Virus record (IMG/VR): IMGVR_UViG_3300025132_000065
Location: 1 to 46,959 of that record
Length of the DNA stretch: 46,959 nt
Source: a virus
Direction: 5' to 3' (one strand)
Positions within the stretch are counted from its first letter, which is position 1, and each line of letters opens with the position of its first letter. Of this stretch, positions 7,139 through 15,499 are shown in pieces. The notes under the pieces were generated by a model that saw nothing but the letters and a program-made list of their open reading frames with translations, did no database searches and had not been told where the DNA came from. A program made the translations under genes and the position numbers.

Positions 7139-8257
7139 TTAAGAAAGGGTAAACCTTTCCTCTGACGTTTCTATAATGCCATTGTTTTCAACAGCGTCAA
7201 GAAAAGATCTTGATTTTTCTCCTTTTTCTCCTTTAGGAGCATTATCCCCTACAGCATTAGCTACTTTTTTAAGGGGGATACTAATCAAATTAAGTAAATC
7301 TTCTTGTTCTAAATCGTACTCTTTTGCTATCTCGACGAGTTTTATGTTATCAGTACACTTACGAGTTGCTCCCATAGATCTAAGTTTCAAGTTCTGAAAC
7401 TCCATTCCATCTTTAGCTAGAGTAACTGCTTTTTCTTTTACCCGCTTTGCCCAATTCTCTACAACTTTTGCTACGATATAAAGATGCTCTACTGTGTTAG
7501 GGTCTGTAGGATCTTCTATATTTTCTTTAGGTAAATTATCTCCTGATATACGTTGTACTATTTCAACTGCTAAACCACCAAGTGAAGGGCAATACTCTTC
7601 GTGTTTACAGAATCGGCAGTTAACCGAAGGAGAAAGTGCGTCTGCTTCTGGGAAACCACCATCCCATTGAGGGCGCACTTTCTCCCCATTTCGTATTACG
7701 TCGGCTAGTTGCTTAACCAATAAGGGCAATTCCTCTCGTGTAAATGTTCCTTCCAGTACTTCATTGCGTACAGGTATATAGAACACAAAAGTGATTTCAT
7801 CAAGCTCTGGATATTTTTGAAAAGCTCCAACCGTGTAAGCCCTTGCTTGCCAGTTACTTCTAGGTGGGTCTATTTCACTGACTCCTGTTTTGTAATCTGC
7901 TAATATAGCTTTGTTACCAAAGGTAAGTAGTCTATCGCAAGTTCCCCACGTACTTGTAGAGTCAAGATCAACATCTAGTAAGATCTCATTCTCTTCCTTG
8001 TACTCCTGCCCTTTAGCATAATTCTTGGTATACTCATCCTCTTGCTTGACGATTGCTTCATAGATCATGACTTCGTCTTCATCGTGCAGGGCAGAGGGAT
8101 CACGAACTTCTAAGGCTTCGTGAATACGAGTACCTTTTTCAGCAGCAGCGTTTGTGCCTGATCGTCCTTCGTAACCAGAACAACCTGCTACGTACTTGAG
8201 ACTTGATGGTGAGAAAGGAGCGTGTCCTCTACTACTATGGTCTGGTTGGTTGTCCAT
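7139..8257 (-). CDS. Cas4/RecB-like PD-(D/E)XK exonuclease (DUF2800-like)
   Basis: 372 residues. The nuclease core is visible: GTRIHE (H46, E47), GTCDRL (D108) and ILADYKTG (D121, K123), then a Q-rich helix NWQARAYTVGAF. Three cysteines at 214, 217 and 223 (CRFCKHEEYC), with C26, could hold an iron-sulphur cluster as in Cas4 and AddB. It probably resects DNA for phage recombination with the nearby helicase and ssDNA-binding candidate. Its start overlaps the end of the homing endonuclease gene by 23 bases, so it is not interrupted. Confidence 0.86.
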   Translation of the reverse strand: MDNQPDHSSRGHAPFSPSSLKYVAGCSGYEGRSGTNAAAEKGTRIHEALEVRDPSALHDEDEVMIYEAIVKQEDEYTKNYAKGQEYKEENEILLDVDLDSTSTWGTCDRLLTFGNKAILADYKTGVSEIDPPRSNWQARAYTVGAFQKYPELDEITFVFYIPVRNEVLEGTFTREELPLLVKQLADVIRNGEKVRPQWDGGFPEADALSPSVNCRFCKHEEYCPSLGGLAVEIVQRISGDNLPKENIEDPTDPNTVEHLYIVAKVVENWAKRVKEKAVTLAKDGMEFQNLKLRSMGATRKCTDNIKLVEIAKEYDLEQEDLLNLISIPLKKVANAVGDNAPKGEKGEKSRSFLDAVENNGIIETSEERFTLS

Positions 8258-8810
8258 GATGGGTAAATTCTTTGTGTAGTGAGGCTCTTAACTCTCTGAG
8301 TGCCTGTATAGCCTTTACTTTTCCTTCTTCTGTATAAGGATATTTAGACGTACAGTATCTACTACCATTATAATCTACTACTCCAACGTACACTACATGG
8401 TAGGAGCCGTCTTTTCTTTTAAACCTTTGCACTCGTAGTCCTTTTACTCCTGTTTTGCTTTTTGCTTCCCAACGGTTTGCTTGGTTTTGGGCGTTGGTAC
8501 ATTCCCTTAAATTTTCTATTCTATCATCTAAAGTATTATTATTTATATGATCGATCATTTTTTCTGTATCTCCGTTAAATAAAGTCCACACAACTCTTGC
8601 TCTATAGTACTCCTTACCTTTAAATTTTAATCTCCATCTTGTTCTCCTACCCCTTTCGCTACTACCTTGAGATGGGCTATATAAACAACCTGCAACGTCT
8701 CCTTCTTTCTTTTTCACGCCACTTACTTTGTAATACAAAACTCCATCTCTATACTCAATTATATCTAAAAGATCTTGTGGTATAGATTTTGCTATTTTTT
8801 TACACTCCAT
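8235..8810 (-). CDS. HNH homing endonuclease with AP2-type DNA-binding domain
   Basis: 191 residues. The HNH core is IDHINNNTLDDRIENLREC and NAQNQANR, with D87, H88 and downstream asparagines. An AP2-like region follows (GVKGLRVQRFKRKDGSYH to about 175). Such free-standing enzymes cut a cognate site and spread themselves by repair copying. It lies between the helicase and exonuclease genes and overlaps both (11 and 23 bases), so it has settled without breaking either and uses their signals. The composition is like its neighbours. Confidence 0.88.
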   Translation of the reverse strand: MECKKIAKSIPQDLLDIIEYRDGVLYYKVSGVKKKEGDVAGCLYSPSQGSSERGRRTRWRLKFKGKEYYRARVVWTLFNGDTEKMIDHINNNTLDDRIENLRECTNAQNQANRWEAKSKTGVKGLRVQRFKRKDGSYHVVYVGVVDYNGSRYCTSKYPYTEEGKVKAIQALRELRASLHKEFTHHGQPTRP

Positions 8811-10095
8811 GTAACTCCGTTAGGTTATTTATTTTTCTTTCTATTGAGTCTATAACATTTTCTTCTATAGACCCTGACGTAACTAAAACTTTTTGTATAG
8901 CGTCAGACTTTGCACCATTACGGTGAATACGCCCTAAAGTTTGGAGGTAGTCTTTAGCATTGAAAGAAGGGCAGATCAAACTAACTCTTGGTCTATCTCC
9001 ATTACAATCATGTAATGATAGTCCAGTACCCCCTGCTGCAATGTTAGCGACCACAATAGTTGCTTCATCATTTTGAAATTCGTCTACGATTGCTTGTCGT
9101 TCTTCTACTGTCTGACCCCCCTCTATTGCTTTGCATTTCAGTTGATCACATAGTGTTACTACAGTGTCTCTGAAGTTAACAAACAACACTACAGAGTTAC
9201 CTTGTTCTTCTAAGTCTTGTGCGTATGTAACTAAGTCAGGGACTTTCATCGCTTCTGTTAGTTGTCTTGCACGTAGGATGTTAACGATCACATGGTCACT
9301 ATTTCCAACAGAACCGTTCTCGATAAGCTCTGTTATTATTTGTGGTGTTAGCCCTAACTTTTCATAAGTCTTTATGATCTTATTAGAATCAGCAAATTGC
9401 ATAGGTTCTATGAAAACTCTGTTATTTCTGAATGTATCAGGGAAATCTGCTACAGTTAACTTAGCCCCCATAACCCCATAGATCTTTTCGTGTATCTTTT
9501 TGAGGTTACTCTTTGATCCTAAGTGCCAACCATTCCACTCATCTTGGTAACACCCATTAACTTTCATCCAACTAAACCAGTTATATAAACCATTTTCTGT
9601 TTTAGCTAGGCTATGCAGTCCTAACATATAACCGATAGACCTCATCTCTGTAGGATCTTCACACGCTGTTGCTGACATTCCATGTACTAGAAACCCTTGT
9701 TTAACTAGGCTTATAACAAGTTGTGCGTTTTGTGTATATGGACCTTTACATTTATGGATCTCATCTACTAAGAACAAAGTGTTCTTAGGGACTTTCCAGT
9801 TCATTATCTTTTTACCCCTCTTAGACATATGTGGCGTATTACCAGTCCTTACCTTTTCAAAATTAAGTACGAATATAGGATCAATACCCACTTCCTTTAA
9901 CTCTCTTTCCCATGAAGGGATCACTGCTTTAGGACACATGACAGCTACAGGACGGTCTAAACGTAAAGCTAAATGGGATGCTACTACTGTTTTTCCAGTA
10001 CCAACAGAGCTAGAATCTAGAGTGTTTTTATTTTCTCTTAGTTTTTCTTCAAAGAAGTCAGCCACTTTGGACTGAGCGGGGAATAGGTTTTTCAT
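8800..10095 (-). CDS. SNF2-type superfamily 2 DNA helicase
   Basis: 431 residues. Motif I GTGKT (32-36), motif II DEIH (111-114), motif III GMSATA, a C-terminal lobe starting about SVVLFVNFRDTVV, and motif VI QTLGRIHRNGAKS near 390. It is a minimal two-lobe SNF2/helicase-like ATPase with no extra domain, the usual size in phages. It probably remodels forks or recombination intermediates. It heads a leftward set with the homing enzyme, nuclease and polymerase. A possible promoter lies just before it. Confidence 0.9.
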   Translation of the reverse strand: MKNLFPAQSKVADFFEEKLRENKNTLDSSSVGTGKTVVASHLALRLDRPVAVMCPKAVIPSWERELKEVGIDPIFVLNFEKVRTGNTPHMSKRGKKIMNWKVPKNTLFLVDEIHKCKGPYTQNAQLVISLVKQGFLVHGMSATACEDPTEMRSIGYMLGLHSLAKTENGLYNWFSWMKVNGCYQDEWNGWHLGSKSNLKKIHEKIYGVMGAKLTVADFPDTFRNNRVFIEPMQFADSNKIIKTYEKLGLTPQIITELIENGSVGNSDHVIVNILRARQLTEAMKVPDLVTYAQDLEEQGNSVVLFVNFRDTVVTLCDQLKCKAIEGGQTVEERQAIVDEFQNDEATIVVANIAAGGTGLSLHDCNGDRPRVSLICPSFNAKDYLQTLGRIHRNGAKSDAIQKVLVTSGSIEENVIDSIERKINNLTELHGV

Positions 10096-10102
10096 TTAAG
10101 AC

Positions 10103-10130
10103 ATAGTAAAAGAACTTGAATTGAAGGCAA
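10103..10130 (-). promoter_or_regulatory. Possible sigma70-like promoter before the helicase gene
   Basis: On the minus strand TTGCCT (10130-10125), a 16-base spacer, then TACTAT (10108-10103) precedes the helicase ATG at 10095. It matches the consensus partly. The gap between resolvase and helicase genes is only 45 bases, so this may be a second start within a longer operon. Confidence 0.33.
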
Positions 10131-10140
10131 GGAAAACTTT

Positions 10141-10647
10141 TTACAATTTATCATACCCTACTAAAGCATGACCTTTGCGTATGTATCTAGCTATCAGAAA
10201 AGCGTCTACCATACCATCGTGAGGTTTAGAACAGCGTTTACTTTTTAACCAACATTCTTCAGGAGCTAACATATTAGCAACTCCTAATGCAGCTTTCTTT
10301 GTATCATATGGTGGGGCTAAGTGGCCTAACATAGCCTTTTGCCAGTTACGTACTTTGACGCATTGTACATCCCACTGCCTACTTTCAGCTAGTCCTAACA
10401 ATTTTCCAAATGATATTGCCATAGATCGAACAGCTTGTGAACTCTTTGCATGGTGTAATGGCTCTTCGATAGCAAAGATAAAATCTGATTCAAGTGCCAT
10501 CACCCATTCATATACTTTACGAGTATCAGTTTCTCGTTTCTTACAACGATGAAGTGTAGGCATCACTGTCTTCTCAATGACAGCTCCTGTTTGTTTTGAT
10601 ATGGCGACTAACCCACCGTTGAGTCCGTTATCAACTCCTATAATCAC
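10141..10647 (-). CDS. RuvC-like Holliday-junction resolvase
   Basis: 168 residues with an RNase H fold. MIIGVDNGLNGGL carries D6, FIFAIEEP carries E61/E62, and KPHDGMVDAFLIARY near the end carries H143, D144 and D148. This is the order expected of RuvC-type resolvases, which cut four-way DNA junctions. In phages they clear branched DNA before packaging. The start overlaps the end of the next gene upstream by 17 bases. It was named from motifs, not from any database match. Confidence 0.85.
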   Translation of the reverse strand: MIIGVDNGLNGGLVAISKQTGAVIEKTVMPTLHRCKKRETDTRKVYEWVMALESDFIFAIEEPLHHAKSSQAVRSMAISFGKLLGLAESRQWDVQCVKVRNWQKAMLGHLAPPYDTKKAALGVANMLAPEECWLKSKRCSKPHDGMVDAFLIARYIRKGHALVGYDKL

Positions 10648-10900
10648 AATGTTCTATAGCTTTAGCAGAAAGTATTACGCCATCTCCTTCTTCTGGAATT
10701 AAGGCATCTACGTTTGGGACAAGCATCTGTATATAAAATACTTCTTTTGCTGAGTTAGGTATTACTCTGTAATAAGTACCAGACCTACGTTCTACAACGT
10801 ATGTAAAATCTTTACCCATTTCTTTACGTACCATGACACAGGGGTTTTCTTCAACCTTCCTGTCTTCAAACATTACTCCGATAGATCGTCTAAGAAACAT
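10631..10900 (-). CDS. Small phage protein, unknown function
   Basis: 89 residues from ATG 10900, chosen because GGGAGGG lies seven bases upstream. A more upstream start (10915) would lose that site. It contains TYVVERRSGTYYRVIP and VFYIQMLVPNVDALIP, which suggest a small beta-rich fold. No catalytic motif is seen. Its ends overlap both neighbours, as in the rest of this block. Confidence 0.68.
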   Translation of the reverse strand: MFLRRSIGVMFEDRKVEENPCVMVRKEMGKDFTYVVERRSGTYYRVIPNSAKEVFYIQMLVPNVDALIPEEGDGVILSAKAIEHCDYRS

Positions 10901-11130
10901 GGCGTACCCTCCCAAAAGTTTGTTTGTAGGTATTCATATTCATACCTTTCATAAGCTTGTTGCTTTGTAAGGTTATAATTTTTTTGTAGTAAATCTATTG
11001 TCATTTGCTTTGAGTAACAAGCAACAGGTGGTCTGCCATACTGTTCTACCGTACCTATGTAAGCATCTTCTAAACCACTAAATAGAAGTACAGGTTTATC
11101 TAAGTCTTCTTTTGTTTCAGGATTTATCAT
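10873..11130 (-). CDS. Conserved-type phage protein with an EGTPCFL motif
   Basis: 85 residues from ATG 11130. The body reads GLEDAYIGTVEQYGRPPVAC, then a helical part with many tyrosines (QQAYERYEYEYL), then FWEGTPCFLDD. I recall this pattern (A.IG.....G.PP.A.Y, ending in EGTPCF) in uncharacterised proteins of many phages, often near replication or terminase genes. Function is unknown. It overlaps the terminase small-subunit candidate by 14 bases and the next gene by 28. Confidence 0.74.
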   Translation of the reverse strand: MINPETKEDLDKPVLLFSGLEDAYIGTVEQYGRPPVACYSKQMTIDLLQKNYNLTKQQAYERYEYEYLQTNFWEGTPCFLDDLSE

Positions 11131-11737
11131 CGTCTGGCTCAACATCTATTATTTTATCTTTGTTTATTTTAACAGCACCATCACCACGGTCTGCCTTTGC
11201 GTTATTTAAAATACTAATGTCTATCTGCAACTTGCCTGAACCCCCTGCTGTACGTGCATTTAAACCTAAATTCCTACGTATTAACTGATCTAGCTCAGAC
11301 AGTTCTTTAACTGTACGTGGTCCTCTAAGGTTTTTCATGCTGTCTCGCAGGAGTTTTATAGCGGAGGCAGCTACATAAGATTGATACTTTTCTGCTGGAG
11401 ATGATTGTGATTGAGCAATCTCCATAAGTTTCTTGTCCTCATCTATACGAGCTTCCAGTTTAGCTTCTTTTATAGCCTCATCTGTTTTACCTTCTAGGTT
11501 ATCATCAAGTGTTGACTGTAAAGGATCTTTATTTTCTTTTACTTCTTCTACTTCTTTCAGAGATGGGTTATTTGCATGAGGATCTTTTTTTGGTTTTGCA
11601 CCCTCATCCCTTAACCATCTACGGAGAGTAGACACATTGATTCCTAACTCCTTCGCAATAGTAACAAGTTTATATTGCTGCTCGTACATTTCGAGAGCAT
11701 GTTTAAGCAGCTTAGATTTTTTAGATTTATAAGCCAA
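11117..11737 (-). CDS. Terminase small subunit candidate (HTH protein)
   Basis: 206 residues. A helix-turn-helix near residues 24-45 (LVTIAKELGINVSTLRRWLR) is followed by an acidic, charged linker and a helical region with AEKYQSYVAASAIKLLRDSM, perhaps for oligomerisation. A small terminase would recognise the packaging site and load the large subunit. The gene lies head-to-head with terL with 43 bases between them, which is unusual since the two are normally co-linear. A transcription regulator is the alternative reading. Confidence 0.6.
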   Translation of the reverse strand: MAYKSKKSKLLKHALEMYEQQYKLVTIAKELGINVSTLRRWLRDEGAKPKKDPHANNPSLKEVEEVKENKDPLQSTLDDNLEGKTDEAIKEAKLEARIDEDKKLMEIAQSQSSPAEKYQSYVAASAIKLLRDSMKNLRGPRTVKELSELDQLIRRNLGLNARTAGGSGKLQIDISILNNAKADRGDGAVKINKDKIIDVEPDDDKS

Positions 11738-11780
11738 AGCACTTAATATATACTATATATTTACATAGCTTTCAAATTAA
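11738..11780. promoter_or_regulatory. AT-rich divergent promoter region between terS-like gene and terL
   Basis: 43 bases, nearly all A/T in the middle (TTAATATATACTATATATTT). Leftward and rightward operons start on either side, so at least one promoter must be here or just inside the genes. TATACT and TATATT boxes are present, but no clear -35 element can be assigned. No ribosome site precedes the terL ATG. Confidence 0.4.
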
Positions 11781-13550
11781 ATGACGCAGACCTTACGAAT
11801 ATATGAACCACGGATAGATGAGAAGACATCTAAGATGGATGTGGGTGGGATGAGTATAGATGCAACGAACACAATAACAGGTTTGTTGTATGGGTTAGCT
11901 AACCATAAAAGTAATAAGGCAAGAGAGTATTACTTCTGGAGGTTGTGTGATGAACTATGGAATCATGACGAACTCCCTGAACCTCTGATGGTTAAGCATC
12001 CTTGGGCAGAGAGTATGATACAAGCTGTTATACAAAATAAGTATGTGTCTATTGGTGGTGCTGCGTCATCTGGTAAGTCACACACTATGGCTGCATGGGG
12101 AATCCTGAACTGGTTAGCTGCACCAAGAGATACTCTAGTTCTACTGACATCGACTACGTTACGTGAGGCGAGAAAAAGAATATGGGGTTCTGTCATCAGT
12201 TTACTAACAGTGTTAGAAGGCGCACCATTTAAGATAAGAGATTCTATTGGTAACGTCGCTTACGTAAATGAGAATGGAACACTGATAGAGAAAGCGGGTT
12301 TGAGTTTGATTGCAGCAGAACGTAGTAAGACTAGGGAAGCTGTCGGTAAGTTTATCGGTATCAAACAAAAGAATGTTATCTTGATTGCAGATGAGCTTTC
12401 AGAACTATCAACAGCAATACTACAAGCAGGTCTATCTAACTTATCAAAGAACCCATCATTTAGTTTAGTTGGTTTATCAAACCCTGCTTCTCGTTGGGAT
12501 GCTTTCGGTGAGTGGAGTGAACCAGCACAAGGCTGGGATTCTATTGATCCTAACATAGACGAAACTTGGAAAACAAAATGGGGTGGTCTTTACAAAAGAT
12601 ATGATGGAGAAAGATCTCCTAACATAATTGCTGGTGAAACAGTCTACCCTTGGTTACCTACAGAAGAAAAGATAGAAGAAGACAAAGCACTGCTGGGTCA
12701 AGAGAGTAGAGGTTACTATCGAATGGTACGTGCTGTATTCTTTGACTCTGATGAAACCGATGGAGTTTACACAGACGCTGAGTTAGTTAAGTCAGGAGCT
12801 ATGGGTAGTATAGAATGGGAGGGAACCCCCACACCTATTGCTGGCTGTGACCCTGCTTTTACCAATGGTGGTGACCGAACAATACTTTATACTGGGCATG
12901 TTGGGTATGATAAGTCTGGTCAATTTGTTTGCCAGCTAGATGAAGCGATATCTCTTACTGACGATGCCACCAACAAAGCCGTCCCCCGATCTTATCAGAT
13001 TGTTCAGCAGATAAAGGACGAGTGCAAGAAGAGGAAGATAATCCCAGCCAATTTAGGAATCGACTCCACAGGTGCTGGTAGCCCTTTGGCTGACATTCTT
13101 GCTGCTGAGTTTGGTGATGATATCCTTCGTGTTTCATTCGGTGGAAAAGCATCTGACAAGCGAGTCAGTACTAATAGTAAACTGATAGGTAATGAGCTGT
13201 ATGTCAATCGAGTTACTGAACTTTGGTTTGTGGGTAAGGAATTCTGTAGAACTAAACAGTTATATGGAATTACTAATGAGTTAGCTCAAGAAGTTGTAGG
13301 TCGTAAGTACGATATGGTTAAAGGTTCTACCCTTAGAATGAAGCTTGAATCCAAGCCAGATTATAAGAATCGGTTAGGAAAATCTCCTGACTTAGCTGAT
13401 GCTGCCTTTATCTGTATTGATGTCGCAAGACAACGTCATGGTCTTGTAGCTGTGGAGCCTCTTGATTTAGGAGACAAGGTACAGGGATCAAGGCGCAGGA
13501 GGTCTATGAAACAGCTTACAAATGTGCTAACAAACCAACCTCTTGCTTAG
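11781..13550 (+). CDS. terL: Terminase large subunit
   Basis: 589 residues. The ATPase half has Walker A GGAASSGKS (92-100) and Walker B VILIADELSEL near 200. The nuclease half (RNase H fold) shows AGCDPAFTNGGD near 354, GIDSTGAGSPLADIL near 427 and SPDLADAAF near 537 as metal ligands. It is the motor and headful or cohesive-end nuclease for DNA packaging. Gene order is odd: the portal is 24 kb away beyond an opposite-strand block, and internal virion proteins follow instead. A copy of the dispersed motif GGTACAGGGATCA lies near its 3' end (13478-13490). Confidence 0.94.
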   Translation: MTQTLRIYEPRIDEKTSKMDVGGMSIDATNTITGLLYGLANHKSNKAREYYFWRLCDELWNHDELPEPLMVKHPWAESMIQAVIQNKYVSIGGAASSGKSHTMAAWGILNWLAAPRDTLVLLTSTTLREARKRIWGSVISLLTVLEGAPFKIRDSIGNVAYVNENGTLIEKAGLSLIAAERSKTREAVGKFIGIKQKNVILIADELSELSTAILQAGLSNLSKNPSFSLVGLSNPASRWDAFGEWSEPAQGWDSIDPNIDETWKTKWGGLYKRYDGERSPNIIAGETVYPWLPTEEKIEEDKALLGQESRGYYRMVRAVFFDSDETDGVYTDAELVKSGAMGSIEWEGTPTPIAGCDPAFTNGGDRTILYTGHVGYDKSGQFVCQLDEAISLTDDATNKAVPRSYQIVQQIKDECKKRKIIPANLGIDSTGAGSPLADILAAEFGDDILRVSFGGKASDKRVSTNSKLIGNELYVNRVTELWFVGKEFCRTKQLYGITNELAQEVVGRKYDMVKGSTLRMKLESKPDYKNRLGKSPDLADAAFICIDVARQRHGLVAVEPLDLGDKVQGSRRRRSMKQLTNVLTNQPLA

Positions 13551-13596
13551 ATTTGAGCGGTTGCCTTTGTCTGAAATAGCTGTAAATTTATAGGAT

Positions 13597-15498
13597 ATGG
13601 CTACTGTAGACTATGATAAGATTTCCGCTAAAGATAAAGAAGCACTTATAAACAGGTATGTTCGTTCTTTTAAAGAAGCTTTTAAAGGTATAGGTACAAA
13701 AACAGGTCTAGCTGATGACTTAATTGAAGAGTTAAGAGCAATAGGATCTTCTGATTTGATTAATGATATAAATCAAAAATATAAAGATGAGCATGGTGAA
13801 ACTTTAAAAAAAGCTATTATAGGGGATTATTCAAAAGACGAAGAAGATGATGTCCTTAATGCTTTGGGTTTTGCTATGGACAAAATAGGTTTTGGTTTTG
13901 CAAGGGAGAATCCAGATAGGGATACACTTTTGAAAAACAATAGAGATCCAGAGGAATCTAACTTTAATTTAATTAATAAGCCAAATAGTATTAGCAAATA
14001 TGGTAAGTTAAAAGAAAAGGAATTACCTAGTGGAGTAACCAGCCTTATAAAAGGAATAGCTCAAAGTAAAAAACAACCTGAAAGCGCACCAGCTCCTGAA
14101 AGCGCACCAGCTCCTGAAAGCGCACCAGCTCCTGAAAGCGCACCAGCTTCTAAAGGATTTATGGACGTTGATCCGAGAGAGGCTCCAATGGGGGTAGATA
14201 ATGAAGGAAATCCTATAGTACCTACCTCACAAGGTGCAGTAGGTCCAGATGGGAAAACGTCAGGGGAAATTGAAGTTCCTTTGCAAACAATGGAAGTAAG
14301 GAATGAAAGACCTCAAAGGGGGAGTAGAGCTTTTAGAAAACAATCAGCAGAAGAAAGAAAGGCTCAGATTGAAGCAGATGATAAAAAAGCTGCTGAAATG
14401 TCAAAAGCTATTCCCAATATAATAAGATCTCAATTAAAGCTACCACGGACTAGAGGGACTAAAGAAGCCTCAACTGCTACACCAAGCAGAGGTGGTACTT
14501 CTGGTGGTTCAGGTTCTGGGTTAGGCTATCTACGTTCAAGAGAGGACATGATGGCAAGAGATAAAGCAGCGAAAGAAGCTATGGGTAAAGAAGCTTTAGA
14601 ACGTAGGCGAACAGGAGAACAAAGATTTGCTACGCTTAGACCTGAGATATTAGCCCAACAAGCTGAAAGGGCTAGACTAGCTGAAGAAAAAAGACAGGCG
14701 AATGAAATCAAATCAGGTTCAGGAGAGCTTTTAGGTAGGGTTATCAGAGATAAATCAGGTAAGATAATTGGTACATCAACAACAAAAGCAGGTAGGAGAG
14801 CGTTAGGTAGTGGTTATAAAGGAGCTACAGGTACTTTTGATTTTAGTAAACCAGCAGATTCCTTTGCTGAGTTAGATGCGAGAGATGCTGTAAAAGGACG
14901 TATGGCAAGTAGACAACAACAAGTTCTAGACTTAATGAGTGGTGGCCCAACTGAAGCTCAAGAAAAACAGATACGACCTTTTGATACAGGATTGGCAGTA
15001 AATCCTGATGCTGATGCTGCTGATATCCCCATAAACTTTACTGGTAAAGCATCCAGCCTAAATCAAATAAAAAACGAAATAGCTAAACCTAATATACCTA
15101 CAAAAAATTTAAGTGAAGGCTCATTAAGCCCAATAGGTAGAAGTACAGCATTACCAACACCAAGCACACCTTCATATGGAACAACAAACCAGCCGTTTTT
15201 AAGTATGCAACGTACTCCTGCTACAGAGGGTACTACAGATAGATTAATGCGAGAGGATACAGAAAGGCAACAGAGAGATAGACGAATTCAAGCTAATCAG
15301 TTTATGGACGCAAGAGGAGACGCAAAACAACAAGCTATTGATACAGCTAGACTCAGGGATACGGCAACTGGTGGTGCTAATTATTCAGGTAGTAATGTTA
15401 CTACAGGAGTAGAACCAGATGATTCGAGAATGCCTTCTACAAACCCGACAGCAAACGAGATTAAAAAGAAACTAAAGAAATTAAAAGCTAACCAGTAG
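13597..15498 (+). CDS. Large disordered probable internal virion protein
   Basis: 633 residues. A short folded-looking N-terminus (1-120, many helices) leads into a mostly disordered, highly charged body with a PESAPA repeat (about 161-184), basic helices rich in A, E, K and R (about 330-400), and low-complexity S/T/P regions. No enzyme motif is visible. It lies between terL and the giant gene with its 428-residue neighbour, where podoviruses encode ejected internal proteins. That role is inferred. The start is the ATG after the 46-base gap behind terL. Confidence 0.72.
   Translation: MATVDYDKISAKDKEALINRYVRSFKEAFKGIGTKTGLADDLIEELRAIGSSDLINDINQKYKDEHGETLKKAIIGDYSKDEEDDVLNALGFAMDKIGFGFARENPDRDTLLKNNRDPEESNFNLINKPNSISKYGKLKEKELPSGVTSLIKGIAQSKKQPESAPAPESAPAPESAPAPESAPASKGFMDVDPREAPMGVDNEGNPIVPTSQGAVGPDGKTSGEIEVPLQTMEVRNERPQRGSRAFRKQSAEERKAQIEADDKKAAEMSKAIPNIIRSQLKLPRTRGTKEASTATPSRGGTSGGSGSGLGYLRSREDMMARDKAAKEAMGKEALERRRTGEQRFATLRPEILAQQAERARLAEEKRQANEIKSGSGELLGRVIRDKSGKIIGTSTTKAGRRALGSGYKGATGTFDFSKPADSFAELDARDAVKGRMASRQQQVLDLMSGGPTEAQEKQIRPFDTGLAVNPDADAADIPINFTGKASSLNQIKNEIAKPNIPTKNLSEGSLSPIGRSTALPTPSTPSYGTTNQPFLSMQRTPATEGTTDRLMREDTERQQRDRRIQANQFMDARGDAKQQAIDTARLRDTATGGANYSGSNVTTGVEPDDSRMPSTNPTANEIKKKLKKLKANQ
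14077..14148 (+). repeat. Four perfect 18-bp tandem repeats encoding PESAPA
   Basis: Unit CCTGAAAGCGCACCAGCT repeated exactly four times (14077, 14095, 14113, 14131). The DNA units are identical, not just the protein, so expansion is recent and copy number may vary between isolates. The unit length keeps the reading frame. Confidence 0.95.
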
Positions 15499-15499
15499 T

